Shown: positions 29,001 through 37,832, numbered from the stretch's first letter. The stretch is 64,000 nucleotides of DNA from Edaphobacter lichenicola (GCF_014201315.1 NZ_JACHDY010000002.1:310001-374000), one strand, 5' to 3'. The notes: a model not told the origin generated them from the letters alone. Numbers and translations are program-made.

Positions 29001-29858
29001 ATGACAAGCCGCAGACTGAAGCCGGTCCGAAGGAGAGGCCCAACGATCATTCACAGAACCATATCGTGTGTGGTGGTTACGGTTGCGTGCGCTGTTCCAA
29101 CATTAGCCCAGTTCGAGCAAGAGGGCGAGGTCGGCTACCACTCAATTGCTTGCATCAAGGTAAAGCCGGAGAAAGCCGGCGAATTCCGCGCGTGGGCGGC
29201 TTCAGATTTGCATAAGTACGCGCAATCAATGGTGGACACAGGGGTCCTGTCAGGATGGTTCCTGGCGAGATCGGTTCAGCCTCAGGGCACATCGGCAGAG
29301 TGCGACTACCTGGCATTTTCAATGTATCCCACCACACCGCCCGAGCCCCTCAGTCCTGAGGCACTGGACGAGGTGCTAAAAAAGGCGCGGCTCGCAGTGA
29401 CCGGACAGCAATTCATTGATCGCCGCGATTCCCTTGCCACACTTGTCTCGAACAGCCTCTTCCAGAATCGCGCCTTAGTGGGAGGTTCTCCTAAGATAGG
29501 AAACTATCTGGTAGTGAATTACATGAAAGCAGTGAACGTTGATGATTGGATTGCTTTTGAGAAGGAGGTCTGGCGACCGGTCGCCGAGGCAATGGTGAAA
29601 GATGGTAAAAGATTAGGCTGGTCGCTCAACGTACAGGTTCTGCCTGGGGGCACCGATTTGAAATTCCAGGGAGTGGCGATAGATGTGTACCCACGTTGGG
29701 ACGACGTTTTCAAAGACGACCCGCAGTCGAGTGAGCGTTTTAAGAGGGTGCATCCAGACAGGGAGTTGGGAGCGACTTTCGGGCAGTTCCAAAAGCTGCG
29801 TACCCTTGTTTCAGTCCAATTGTTCACTGCAATCGACGCGGTGACACCTATCAAGTAA
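29001..29858 (+). CDS. Exported protein with two ferredoxin-like halves, unknown function
   Basis: A 285-residue protein. The N-terminus has many arginines and then a hydrophobic stretch ending in AVPTLAQ, consistent with a signal peptide (possibly Tat-like, though no clear twin-arginine consensus). The mature part seems to repeat an alpha/beta pattern twice (YHSIACIKVKPEKAGEFRAW and NYLVVNYMKAVNVDDWIAFE), as in dimeric alpha-beta barrel proteins. The ATG at 29001 is preferred over a GTG at 28986, though neither has a good ribosome site. It ends just before REP copy C. I cannot assign a function. Confidence 0.68.
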   Translation: MTSRRLKPVRRRGPTIIHRTISCVVVTVACAVPTLAQFEQEGEVGYHSIACIKVKPEKAGEFRAWAASDLHKYAQSMVDTGVLSGWFLARSVQPQGTSAECDYLAFSMYPTTPPEPLSPEALDEVLKKARLAVTGQQFIDRRDSLATLVSNSLFQNRALVGGSPKIGNYLVVNYMKAVNVDDWIAFEKEVWRPVAEAMVKDGKRLGWSLNVQVLPGGTDLKFQGVAIDVYPRWDDVFKDDPQSSERFKRVHPDRELGATFGQFQKLRTLVSVQLFTAIDAVTPIK

Positions 29859-29859
29859 G

Positions 29860-29996
29860 GCGGGTGGCCCATACATAAAACCAACCGCAACCTTGGGTGC
29901 CCATTCATGCAGTCTCACCGCATGCCGGGGTCCCCAGCGAGCGGCCTTTTGCTCGTTGGGGTGGATGAGTGGGCATTCGTGCGAAAGCACGAACCG
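29860..29996 (+). repeat. REP-like repeat, copy C with a nested hairpin
   Basis: Same two ends as copies A and B, but about 40 extra bases interrupt the first hairpin. The insert forms its own stem, CCCCAGCGAGC / GCTCGTTGGGG (about 29932-29960), with one wobble pair. The GAAA-loop hairpin and CGAACCGC end are intact. Confidence 0.8.
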
Positions 29997-30067
29997 CTCT
30001 CTGCTTCACCCAACACCGTGCTAGACTCCTCACGGGCCCGATTCACACTCCCCCTAAGGAGCACGCC

Positions 30068-30592
30068 ATGAACCCTGGGCCCACCATCCGAACCCTCACC
30101 CTCTGCGCCGCACTCCTCTTCCTCAGCGTCTCCGCGCTCACCGCTCAGGTCGCAGACCTCCCCATCAAGCCCGGCCTCTGGAACACCCAGGTCGTCGTCA
30201 AAATGGGAGCCGACGACAAAGATACTCAGCCCATCTCGCAGCAGGCATGCTTCTCCGCCGGAAGCACCATCAGCGGCTACCTCACAGCGATCACCAAATC
30301 GCATCCCGACATCAAGTGCACCGTCGCCAACAAGGTCCAGACCGGCCACCATCTCGTCTTCGACACCATCTGCACCAGCCCCACCGTCTCCTCGAAATCC
30401 CACCACGACTTCGACCTCGCCGACCCCGGCCACTTCTCCGGCTCCAGTCACACCGCCATGACCGGTTCCATGCAAGGCCACCCCATCAACATGGAGATGG
30501 ACAAGACCTTCACCGGAACCTTCCTGTCCTCAGACTGCGGCACCGTAAAGCCCCTGGATCTTGCCCCCGCCCTCGCCCCCGCCAAGCCCTGA
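30068..30592 (+). CDS. Exported DUF3617 family protein
   Basis: A 174-residue periplasmic protein with a signal peptide (LTLCAALLFLSVSALTAQ). The mature start IKPGLWNTQVVVKMG and spaced cysteines (QQACFSAGS, IKCTV, DTICTS, SSDCGT) match the DUF3617 pattern, a family of unknown role common in Proteobacteria and Acidobacteria. AAGGAG is six bases before the ATG at 30068; longer frames starting at 29969 begin inside REP copy C and are artefacts. Single gene. Confidence 0.8.
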   Translation: MNPGPTIRTLTLCAALLFLSVSALTAQVADLPIKPGLWNTQVVVKMGADDKDTQPISQQACFSAGSTISGYLTAITKSHPDIKCTVANKVQTGHHLVFDTICTSPTVSSKSHHDFDLADPGHFSGSSHTAMTGSMQGHPINMEMDKTFTGTFLSSDCGTVKPLDLAPALAPAKP

Positions 30593-30637
30593 CCCCATCC
30601 CCGAACGAACCGCACCACTCACCACCCTGACTGCACT

Positions 30638-30830
30638 ATTCCCAAAACGGGAAGCCCGGAAATAAATCCCAAAAACCTGGCGCACTTTCCACCCCGAAAA
30701 AGTGACTGCCAAAACACCACGTTTACCACGCATTCCACCACGTTCTCACCATCAAAAAACCACCTCAAAACACCCCTTTTTCGCAAAATCCCCCGCAAAA
30801 CACCACAACTCCCCGCCCACAAAAAAAATC
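30638..30830. repeat. Second dispersed repeat, copy 1
   Basis: About 190 bases nearly identical to 41184-41375 in the same orientation. The plus strand is very poor in G and rich in CCAC motifs and A runs. The two copies differ by small insertions and deletions that are not multiples of three, so the open frame on the minus strand is not conserved and the element is probably non-coding. It is followed directly by REP copy D. Confidence 0.8.
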
Positions 30831-30833
30831 TGA

Positions 30834-30930
30834 GCGTGCAGCCCATACATAAAAACCAACCCACATCTCGGGTGACCAACTCATACAGTTTCACCGCATG
30901 AGTCGGCATTCGTGCGGAAGCACGAACCGC
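30834..30930 (+). repeat. REP-like repeat, full copy D
   Basis: Diverged full copy: CAGCCCATACATAAAAACC, GGGTGACC, CTCATAC/GCATGAG region and TTCGTGCGGAAGCACGAACCG. A TAAAAT box follows at about 30948, just before the SDR gene. Confidence 0.75.
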
Positions 30931-30966
30931 TCTCCTCCCCTCACGATAAAATCCAAGTAACTGACA

Positions 30967-31908
30967 ATGAATAAAAAGATCGTAATCACCGGCGCGGCGG
31001 GGCTCGTCGGCCAGAATCTGATTCCACGCCTCATCTTGAGCGAACTAACCAATATCGTTGCGATCGATAAGCATCCGGTCAATACGGCGATTCTCCGCAA
31101 AAGCCATCCTGCGCTCAGGGTGCTGGAGTGCGACCTGGCCGACGAGAACAGCACAGCAGAGTGGCAGACCGAACTCGCCGGTTGTGACGTGCTCGTTATC
31201 GGTCATGCGCAAATCGGAGGAGTTGTGCCCGAAGACTTTGTCCGCAATAACATCCGGGCAACTGAGAAACTGCTGGAGGCAGCGCTGCGGCACAAAGTGC
31301 CCTACCTCGTCAGTATCTCCTCTTCCGTGGTCAACTCCATGGCCGTCGATCACTACACGGAGACAAAGAAAGCCCAGGAGACCCTTGTCGCCGCATCCGG
31401 AATTAAGCAGATTGTCGTTCGTCCCACCCTCATGTTTGGTTGGTTCGACCGCAAGCATGTTGGCTGGTTGGCCCGCTTCATGCAGCGAACCCCTGTCTTC
31501 CCAATCCCGGGTTCAGGAAAATATCTGCGCCAACCTCTCTTCGTTGGTGACTTCTGCGAAATCATCGCATCAGCGATCAACACCGAGGCCACAGGAGCCT
31601 ACAACATCACCGGGCGGGAGCGCATCGACTACATCGACCTCATCCGAGCTGTCAAAAAAGCAACAAGAGCCAAAACCCGGATCCAACGTATCCCATATAG
31701 CCTCTTTTGGTCTTTGCTGGCATTGAACGCCCTCTTCGATCGCAATCCCGCATTCACCGTCGGTCAACTCAAAGCGCTCGTCACACCGGATGTCTTCGAG
31801 GTCATCGACTGGCCGTCTATCTTTGGCGTCCAGGCGACACCCCTCGATGAGGCGCTCAAAATCACCTTCTGCGACCCCGTCTATTCCCACATCACACTGG
31901 ACTTTTAA
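30967..31908 (+). CDS. NAD(P)-dependent epimerase/dehydratase (extended or atypical SDR)
   Basis: A 313-residue Rossmann protein. The N-terminal nucleotide motif is VITGAAGLVGQNLIPRL, and the active-site strand is LVSISSSVVNS with the Tyr-Lys pair in HYTETKKAQ. The family acts on sugar nucleotides, flavonoids or quinone-like compounds; the C-terminal substrate part has no recognisable signature. It is a single gene whose promoter probably overlaps the end of REP copy D. Codon use is less GC-biased than in the first 26 kb. Confidence 0.87.
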   Translation: MNKKIVITGAAGLVGQNLIPRLILSELTNIVAIDKHPVNTAILRKSHPALRVLECDLADENSTAEWQTELAGCDVLVIGHAQIGGVVPEDFVRNNIRATEKLLEAALRHKVPYLVSISSSVVNSMAVDHYTETKKAQETLVAASGIKQIVVRPTLMFGWFDRKHVGWLARFMQRTPVFPIPGSGKYLRQPLFVGDFCEIIASAINTEATGAYNITGRERIDYIDLIRAVKKATRAKTRIQRIPYSLFWSLLALNALFDRNPAFTVGQLKALVTPDVFEVIDWPSIFGVQATPLDEALKITFCDPVYSHITLDF

Positions 31909-31909
31909 G

Positions 31910-31926
31910 CCGGGTGGCCCATACCA
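31910..31926 (+). repeat. REP-like repeat fragment E (5' end only)
   Basis: GCCGGGTGGCCCATACC starts at the stop codon of the SDR gene and then diverges; only the first part of the REP unit remains. Confidence 0.5.
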
Positions 31927-32116
31927 AACGCACCCTTCCTCCGCTCCGAACACCAGATATCAGCGAGCAATCGTAGAAGGGGGTGGAGTATCCTTCCTTG
32001 GGAACGAGTTCGATTGTCCCTGCATCAATTGTGAGTCCACCTTCCGGGCCGAGAGAGGTGACTCCTCAACCACTCATTTGAAAACGAACTCAATTTCTCT
32101 TAGGGAGCAAACACAA

Positions 32117-33241
32117 ATGCGCATGAGTCCTTCGATCCGCCATCTTTTGCTCGGTCTTTTATTGGTATTAATCTCTTCGACCTCCTTCGCACAGATTGGC
32201 ATCTCCGTCTCCTTCGGGCCGCCTGCTCTGCCGGTCTACGAGCAACCGCTCTGTCCCGGCGATGGATATATCTGGACGCCCGGCTACTGGGCCTACGATA
32301 ACGACTACGGCTACTACTGGGTACCAGGCACTTGGGTTCTGGCCCCCGAAGTCGGATATCTTTGGACACCAGGCTGGTGGGGATGGGGCGACGGCGGATA
32401 CTTCTTTCACGAGGGGTACTGGGGACCGCATGTTGGGTACTACGGTGGAATCAGCTACGGCTTCGGCTACTTCGGCACAGGCTATGAGGGAGGCAGATGG
32501 GACCGAGGACACTTCTTCTATAACCGCGCCGTCAACAACGTGAACATCACAAATATTCACAACACATACAACACAACGGTGATCAACAACACCGAAAACC
32601 GGGTTAGCTACAACGGTGGTAGAGGTGGCATCGCTGCGCGCCCAACATCAGAAGAAGAAGCTGTTGCGCACGAACGACACATCGCCCCAGTACAATCTCA
32701 GGTTCAACACCTGCAGACAGCGCGCTCCAACCCACAACTCCGAGCTTCAGCGAACCAGGGCAGGCCTCCAATCGCCGCGACCGCCAGACCCGCAGAGTTT
32801 AGCGGACAAGGCGTTGTTGCCGCTCACGCAGCCGGAGCGCCCTATCACCCCGAGGCCAACCGTCCCGAGGCCAACCGTCCTGAGGCCAACCGTCCCGAGG
32901 CAGCCACTCATCCCGCCAACCCTGCGCATGCCAGCGAGGTACAACCCCACCAGCCACCTCCTCCACCGCCCAACACCGGAAACGCCAAACTCGATCAAAG
33001 GTACCAGCAACAACAATCCAACCTGATTGCAAAACAGAATCAGGAACACCAGCAACTTCAGCAAAAGCAGGAGGCACAACATCAGCAACTTGCACAGCGG
33101 AATGCGAATGATGCGAGAAAACAGCAGGTGGAGCAACAGCATCAACAACAGACTCAACAGATGGAACAACGCCACTCCCAACAGCAGCAGAAACTAGAGC
33201 AGCGGCAGCCGCAACCCCATAACGAAGCACGGCCAAAGTAG
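32117..33241 (+). CDS. Exported WxPGxW-repeat protein with Gln-rich tail
   Basis: A 374-residue protein: signal peptide ending STSFAQ, then several aromatic repeats of the YxWxPGxW type (YIWTPGYWAY, YYWVPGTWVL, YLWTPGWWGW, FFHEGYWGP) that mark the BcpO-related/YXWGXW family. Next are a Gly/Tyr-rich stretch, an Asn-rich NNVNITNIHNTYNTTVINN segment, five-residue NRPEA repeats, and a Gln/His-rich, probably coiled tail. Likely an envelope or matrix structural protein; no enzyme is implied. AGGGAGC precedes the ATG at 32117. Single gene. Confidence 0.85.
   Translation: MRMSPSIRHLLLGLLLVLISSTSFAQIGISVSFGPPALPVYEQPLCPGDGYIWTPGYWAYDNDYGYYWVPGTWVLAPEVGYLWTPGWWGWGDGGYFFHEGYWGPHVGYYGGISYGFGYFGTGYEGGRWDRGHFFYNRAVNNVNITNIHNTYNTTVINNTENRVSYNGGRGGIAARPTSEEEAVAHERHIAPVQSQVQHLQTARSNPQLRASANQGRPPIAATARPAEFSGQGVVAAHAAGAPYHPEANRPEANRPEANRPEAATHPANPAHASEVQPHQPPPPPPNTGNAKLDQRYQQQQSNLIAKQNQEHQQLQQKQEAQHQQLAQRNANDARKQQVEQQHQQQTQQMEQRHSQQQQKLEQRQPQPHNEARPK
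32852..32902 (+). repeat. 15-bp tandem repeat inside the WxPGxW gene
   Basis: Three and a third copies of a 15-base unit encoding EANRP. Copies differ at one base only, so they are recent and could change in number by slippage without a frameshift. Confidence 0.85.
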
Positions 33242-33274
33242 CGGAGAGCAGCACACAACCCGGCTTCAAAAGGA

Positions 33275-33330
33275 ATGCCCAGATCTCACGATTGAGATCT
33301 GGGCATTCACGCGAAAGCGCGACCCGTTTC
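33275..33330 (+). repeat. Perfect 14-bp inverted repeat joined to a REP 3' end (fragment F)
   Basis: Arms 33275-33288 and 33293-33306 are perfect complements around a CGAT loop. The right arm runs straight into a variant of the GAAA-loop hairpin (ACGCGAAAGCGCG) and CCCG of the REP family. It lies 33 bases after the WxPGxW gene and may act as its terminator despite lacking a T tract. Confidence 0.75.
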
Positions 33331-33378
33331 AGACCGACAGTAAAAAGTGCCAGGGAAGTAAGACAAACTATGAGACAG

Positions 33379-33430
33379 CGCGTGCTAACCTTGCCTGAAA
33401 GTACCGCGTGCTAACCTTGCCTGAAAGTAC
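33379..33430 (+). repeat. 26-bp direct tandem duplication
   Basis: Two perfect copies (33379-33404, 33405-33430) directly upstream of the zinc-ribbon gene, ending 18 bases before its ATG. The unit contains CGTGCTAACC and a GAAAGTAC end, so it may duplicate a promoter or operator element. Confidence 0.85.
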
Positions 33431-33448
33431 TCAGAGAGGGCAACAATC

Positions 33449-33892
33449 ATGGCGCAGAGTCTCAGCCTATCCTCGGTAGTTAGCGTCTTCCCTTGCCCGA
33501 ACTGCAAAGAAACCATTAACACCTCAATGCAGCAATGCTCCTTCTGCCACACTCCCATCGACAGATCTGCCGCCGAACAATCCGCCGCTATAACCAGCAC
33601 AATTAGCCAAGCCTGCAGCGACGCCAGCTACTTGAAGGTCATGCTGGGCATTCTGATTCCTTTTGGTGCGCTAATCTTCTTTCCTTTCCTGGGCCTCGCG
33701 GGTCTCATCGGCTTTGTCTTCATCAAGTACGCCGTCCCGGTTATGGCTATTCGTTGGTGGGTCAAGTACGGTCGCATCAAGACGACTGACCCCGATTTTC
33801 GTAGAGCTCGCGGCATTGTCATACCTGTGAGCGCTATCTCGCTCATCATCCTCCTCTTCCTGCGCGTCACCTTGTTTGGCATGCGACTTTGA
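33449..33892 (+). CDS. Zinc-ribbon membrane protein of unknown function
   Basis: A 147-residue protein. A CxxC-x(10)-CxxC zinc ribbon is at residues 16-33 (CPNCKETINTSMQQCSFCH), followed by a Ser/Ala linker and three hydrophobic segments (VMLGILIPFGALIFFPFLGL, IGFVFIKYAVPVMAI, IVIPVSAISLIILLFL). The ribbon probably faces the cytoplasm. The architecture recurs in many bacteria without an assigned role. Single gene between repeats. Confidence 0.72.
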   Translation: MAQSLSLSSVVSVFPCPNCKETINTSMQQCSFCHTPIDRSAAEQSAAITSTISQACSDASYLKVMLGILIPFGALIFFPFLGLAGLIGFVFIKYAVPVMAIRWWVKYGRIKTTDPDFRRARGIVIPVSAISLIILLFLRVTLFGMRL

Positions 33893-33903
33893 TCCCGCAA
33901 TTG

Positions 33904-33990
33904 GCGGGTGGCCCCCTTTCACTTCCGAACCAGATACAAAAGCTCGGGTGCCCCATCCTTCGCGCTTTTTGAAGGGTGGGATGTAAACCG
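33904..33990 (+). repeat. Diverged REP-like repeat G
   Basis: Shares GCGGGTGGCCC and GGGTGCCCCAT with the family, but the GAAA-loop hairpin is replaced by CATCCTTCGCGC-TTTTTG-AAGGGTGGGAT, an imperfect stem. It lies between convergent genes. Confidence 0.55.
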
Positions 33991-34048
33991 TCGACACAGC
34001 CATGCGCACCAGCATCGCGAAGTCCTGCCGGCACGCAATCTGTTCAGC

Positions 34049-34933
34049 TTAGTAGTGCATCTGTTCGAGATCGGCAATCAAGCCAGGGCCGGTCGGATGC
34101 CATCCCAGCCGTTGCTGGGTTAGCGTGCTTGAAGCTGGCATATCGAAGCCCGCGAACATCGCCATCCAGCCAAAATGAGCTGGCGCCTCCTCCGCAGAGA
34201 GGCTGACCACGGGCACCTTCAAGCCCCGGCCAATGACCTCAGCGATCTCCCGCATCGAGATTCCTTCTTCAGCGACCGCGTTGTACCTGCTGCCTGCTTC
34301 GTCCTTCTCCAACGCAAGCCTGTAGAGATGGGCAACATCGAGAACATGCGCCGCTGGCCAGCGATTGAGTCCGTCCCCTATGTACGCCGAGACTCCCTTC
34401 TCACGAGCCAGCTGGACCGCGTAGGTGATCAGGCCCTGCTTGACCGTGTCGTGGACCTGAGGAAGACGCACCACCGACACGTTCACCCCCCGCTCGGCTA
34501 CGGAAGCCCCTGCTACTTCCGAAGCTTTGCGTGGATTCGGGTGGTTGCGATCGAAATGGTCTTCGGTTGCGAGTTGACCTGGAGCAGCGTTCCCCATTCC
34601 GGTCCCGGAGGTGATGAGCAGGGGGCGGTCCGAGCCGACAAGCACGTCGCCCATCGCCTCGATGGCCTTTCGGTCTTTCTCACAGATCGCGACGAAGTTC
34701 GAAAAGTCGTGATCAAAGGCACAGTGGATGACGCCGTCCGACACGGCCGCTCCACGGCGCAGAGTTTCCAGGTCTTCAAGATTGCCCCGATGCACCTCGG
34801 CTCCGGCCGCGGTCAGAGACTGAACGCCCTCCTCAGACCGCGTTAATCCGAGCACCTGATGGCCCGCCTTGATGAGCTCCGGAACAATGGCCGAACCGAT
34901 AAAGCCGGTAGCGCCAGTGAGAAAAATACGCAT
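34049..34933 (-). CDS. NAD(P)-binding SDR family oxidoreductase/epimerase
   Basis: A 294-residue atypical SDR with the N-terminal FLTGATGFIGSAIVPELI motif and the GLTRSEEGV segment that suggests NADP preference (Arg after the second strand). The later LITSGTGMGN region replaces a canonical Tyr-Lys site, as in NmrA-like or related proteins. The ATG at 34933 follows AAAGGAGAG. It is divergent from an AraC-type regulator 127 bases away, the usual arrangement for a regulator and its target. Substrate unknown. Confidence 0.87.
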   Translation of the reverse strand: MRIFLTGATGFIGSAIVPELIKAGHQVLGLTRSEEGVQSLTAAGAEVHRGNLEDLETLRRGAAVSDGVIHCAFDHDFSNFVAICEKDRKAIEAMGDVLVGSDRPLLITSGTGMGNAAPGQLATEDHFDRNHPNPRKASEVAGASVAERGVNVSVVRLPQVHDTVKQGLITYAVQLAREKGVSAYIGDGLNRWPAAHVLDVAHLYRLALEKDEAGSRYNAVAEEGISMREIAEVIGRGLKVPVVSLSAEEAPAHFGWMAMFAGFDMPASSTLTQQRLGWHPTGPGLIADLEQMHY

Positions 34934-35060
34934 GATGAACTCTCCTTTACTTCGGTTGAGGACGCTGCTGATTGGCGGCCTGTCCTTAGCTAGATGGGCC
35001 ATAGACGCATACGATCTATACTGATAGTCCGCATTACCGGTTCAATCGTCCGGAGGCTGT

Positions 35061-36038
35061 ATGGACCCACTCTCAGATGTCTTGTCGCTGCTCAAACCTC
35101 AGAGTTATTCGGCGGGCGGCTTTCCGGTGGATGGCGATGTGGCCATCCAGTTTCCAAAGCATCAGGGCATCAAGTGCTATGCCGTGGTCTCAGGCCAGTG
35201 CTGGCTGTCTGTGGAAGGCATCCCGGAACCCGTACTCCTTACAACAGGAGAGTGTTTCCTTTTGCCGCGTGGGCTGCCCTTCAGCCTCTCCACGAACCTG
35301 TCCCTCACGCCGGTCGACTATCGCGTGCTTCTTGAAGCGCTGAAGAACGGTGATGCCGCGGCACCTCACGAAGGAAGGGAGCACTATATCGTCGGCGGCC
35401 ACTTTGCACTTACCGGCAGTCACGCCGACATCCTGCTGAGCTCTCTGCCACCCATCGTGCACATCCGGAAAGAGTCGGATAAGGCGACGATGCGTTGGTC
35501 GCTGGAACGCATGAAGGAGGAGGTGCGCAACCCGCAGCCGGGCAGCTCTTTGATCGCGCAACAACTCGCCTACATGATGCTCGTTCAAGCTCTTCGACTG
35601 CACCTGGCAGATGGGACCACAAGGGGCGCCGGCTGGCTCTTTGCGCTGGCAGATAAACAGATGAGCGCAGCGATCACCTGCATGCACGACGATCCGGGGC
35701 ATCCATGGACACTGCAAAAACTGGCCGAGCGTGTCGGTATGTCGCGATCGATCTTTGCTCTAAGGTTCAAAGAGACGGTGGGGGCGACCCCCATGGAGTA
35801 CCTGACGCGCTGGCGCATGCTGCTGGCCGGAGACAGGCTGAAGAGTTCAGACGATTCCATCTCCGTAATCGCCTCATCGCTTGGTTACGAATCCGAAAGC
35901 GCCTTCGGTAAAGCCTTCAGGAGGACTATGGGTTGTTCGCCGCGACAACACAGCCGAGGGAGTAGCCACATGCCGCGTTCTTCAACCGCCCATGAAGCCA
36001 GCAAAGACCATCAGATCGAACTGACTGCGGGGCGATAG
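35061..36038 (+). CDS. AraC family transcriptional regulator
   Basis: A 325-residue regulator. Residues 1-190 form a cupin-type ligand domain (YAVVSGQCWLSVEG, GECFLLPRGLPFSL), and residues ~205-305 hold the paired helix-turn-helix of AraC proteins (WTLQKLAERVGMSRSIFALRFKETVG and ISVIASSLGYESESAFGKAFRRTMG). CGGAGG is four bases before the ATG. The likely target is the divergent SDR gene through sites in 34934-35060. Ligand unknown. Confidence 0.92.
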   Translation: MDPLSDVLSLLKPQSYSAGGFPVDGDVAIQFPKHQGIKCYAVVSGQCWLSVEGIPEPVLLTTGECFLLPRGLPFSLSTNLSLTPVDYRVLLEALKNGDAAAPHEGREHYIVGGHFALTGSHADILLSSLPPIVHIRKESDKATMRWSLERMKEEVRNPQPGSSLIAQQLAYMMLVQALRLHLADGTTRGAGWLFALADKQMSAAITCMHDDPGHPWTLQKLAERVGMSRSIFALRFKETVGATPMEYLTRWRMLLAGDRLKSSDDSISVIASSLGYESESAFGKAFRRTMGCSPRQHSRGSSHMPRSSTAHEASKDHQIELTAGR

Positions 36039-36178
36039 ATGGTTCTCTCACAAGATCCTCTCCTCAGGATGGAAGTCTCGCCAGCCAGTTCTTTGCCTTT
36101 TCGGAGGCATAATTTAATGCACAAAGAGAGTTGCCTGGAAGTACGCTAATTCTTAGAAGGGATTCTGCGACATGGAAG

Positions 36179-37258
36179 TTACTGTTCCTGTTTCCCTGCT
36201 GTCCCCTTAGCCTTATCAGCCGAACTCTTCTTAGGCAGCTTGATCGCTCCTTTGACCGAGATGGTATCCGAGTCATCCTTCTTCTCTTGCGCATCCATAG
36301 CCTCTGCGACAACCGTAAAGTTGCCACCCACAACACCCTCCCGGGTCGTCTCGCAAGGCTTATCTAACCCTGACAACTCCGTATGATCATGCTTATAGAC
36401 GGTCGTCGTCAGACTGTACTTATAACTGAAAGACCCCGTAGGCGTCGGCCAACCTGGCAGCGCTGGACAGGAAAACCTTACCCTCTCCGGCACTAGAGCG
36501 GGCGTAGCCACTCCAGAAGTCGCAGGAGCAGCCGCTGCCGCAGGAGCGCTCGCACCAGACCCCCCACCAAGAAAATCGCCTACCAGAGAGGTAGCGGCAT
36601 TCAGAATCGTAGACCAGGTCTCATCGTCTACCTGTGCACTTGCTTCTGTAAGTGTCCCATCGCTACCCAGCTTCGCATTCACCTGCGCCGTCCCAATCCA
36701 CGGAGACTTCGTATTCAGGTAGTAGACATTCTTGTAGTCCACCTCCGTAACAACCGCTGCACTATCTCCTACCCGAACAATATTGCCGACCGCTTCAGCA
36801 GCCCCTAGTCCACCACTTGTCTCCAACGCCGCAACAGGAGAGTACGACTTGTTAGCAGCTACTCTATCCCAGATAGCCCCTACGCTCGATGGACATGCAC
36901 TGGCGTCGTTCGCATCAACCTTGTGTTCGCCCGACAAAGCATTCATCGACGTGATAAGCGTCTGAACTTCATCGTTCAGATAAGCCTGCCGCGTCACCGT
37001 CATCGTCTTCGTAACCGGAAGCTGTTTGTCAGCAGTCACGGAGATACTAAGCGTGTACTGCGGCTCCAGCCACACCGTCTCCCTCTTGCACACGCCATGT
37101 TTCGTATAAAAAGGAAGTCCCGGTAATGAGGGCGCGGTCCCCGCAGGCCCAGGCCCTGTCACTATCATCGTCGGGTGAGAACAGCCCACGGCGAGGAACG
37201 CAATCAGAGCCTGGCAGCAAAACACACCCCGTCTAACACACGAACCGGAAAAGTACAT
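36179..37258 (-). CDS. Putative lipoprotein of unknown function
   Basis: A 359-residue exported protein. The N-terminus has a hydrophobic stretch ending in LIAFLAVGC, a lipobox, so it is probably lipid-anchored. The body is rich in Thr, Ser, Ala and Val with a low-complexity Gly/Ala region (GGGSGASAPAAAAAPATSG) and a basic, Lys-rich C-terminus. I recognise no domain. GGAGG five bases before the ATG at 37258 decides the start. Single gene. Confidence 0.68.
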   Translation of the reverse strand: MYFSGSCVRRGVFCCQALIAFLAVGCSHPTMIVTGPGPAGTAPSLPGLPFYTKHGVCKRETVWLEPQYTLSISVTADKQLPVTKTMTVTRQAYLNDEVQTLITSMNALSGEHKVDANDASACPSSVGAIWDRVAANKSYSPVAALETSGGLGAAEAVGNIVRVGDSAAVVTEVDYKNVYYLNTKSPWIGTAQVNAKLGSDGTLTEASAQVDDETWSTILNAATSLVGDFLGGGSGASAPAAAAAPATSGVATPALVPERVRFSCPALPGWPTPTGSFSYKYSLTTTVYKHDHTELSGLDKPCETTREGVVGGNFTVVAEAMDAQEKKDDSDTISVKGAIKLPKKSSADKAKGTAGKQEQ

Positions 37259-37386
37259 CTTCGCCTCCAAAAAGTCGTGAGTAACTCGAGACCGCGAGAA
37301 AGGCCCGGAACAACTGCGTTGCAGGTCCAGGTAGATCTGTGAATAAGATGAAACCTACAACGCTGCAAATAAGTTGTCAAAGCCGG

Positions 37387-37438
37387 TCAGCCCATACCGC
37401 AATCTCACCGCGAGCGGGCATTCGCGCAAAAACACGAA
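37387..37438 (+). repeat. Diverged REP-like repeat H
   Basis: GCCCATACC, CTCACCGCGAG and GGGCATTCGCGCAAAAACACGAA correspond to the family order; the last hairpin is partly decayed. A TAGAAT box follows at about 37459 and then the STAS gene. Confidence 0.6.
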
Positions 37439-37484
37439 TCCTCTCCCACTCCGAGCGATAGAATGGGCTCCCAAAGGAGCACCC

Positions 37485-37832
37485 ATGCCTGCATCCACAA
37501 CCCCGCCGCCCTTCACGCTCGAGATCGAAGACCACGGCAACACAGCCGTCATACGCTGTCACGGCAAACTGGTAGCGGGCCACACCGAGCTCCTCTACGC
37601 TCCCGTCTCCCAGCTCCTCCCCACCCACCGGCGCCTCATCCTCGACCTCTCCCACCTCACCCACATGGACAGCATGGGCCTGGGCGCACTCGTCCGCCTC
37701 TACGTCTCTTCCCGCACCAAAGGCTGCGAGCTCGAACTCCGCCACATCGGCAAAAAGGTCCGAGACCTCCTCATCATGACCAACCTCCTCCCGGCCTTCA
37801 CCATCGTCGGAGAACACGACATCAGAATGTGA
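37485..37832 (+). CDS. STAS-domain anti-sigma factor antagonist
   Basis: A 115-residue single-domain STAS protein. The pattern VIRCHGKLVAGHT, LILDLSHLTHMDSMGLGALVRLY and LLIMTNLLPAFTIVG matches anti-anti-sigma factors, with the phosphorylatable serine in HMDSMGL. Such proteins are dephosphorylated by PP2C enzymes like the one at 6501, but the genes are 30 kb apart and pairing is unproven. AAAGGAG precedes the ATG at 37485; upstream starts fall in REP H. Confidence 0.88.
   Translation: MPASTTPPPFTLEIEDHGNTAVIRCHGKLVAGHTELLYAPVSQLLPTHRRLILDLSHLTHMDSMGLGALVRLYVSSRTKGCELELRHIGKKVRDLLIMTNLLPAFTIVGEHDIRM

Noticed and set aside
28199-30930. Regularly repeated units resembling a CRISPR array
   Set aside because: Units are about 100 bases, spaced by whole genes, and contain hairpins of the REP type; there are no short uniform spacers or cas genes.
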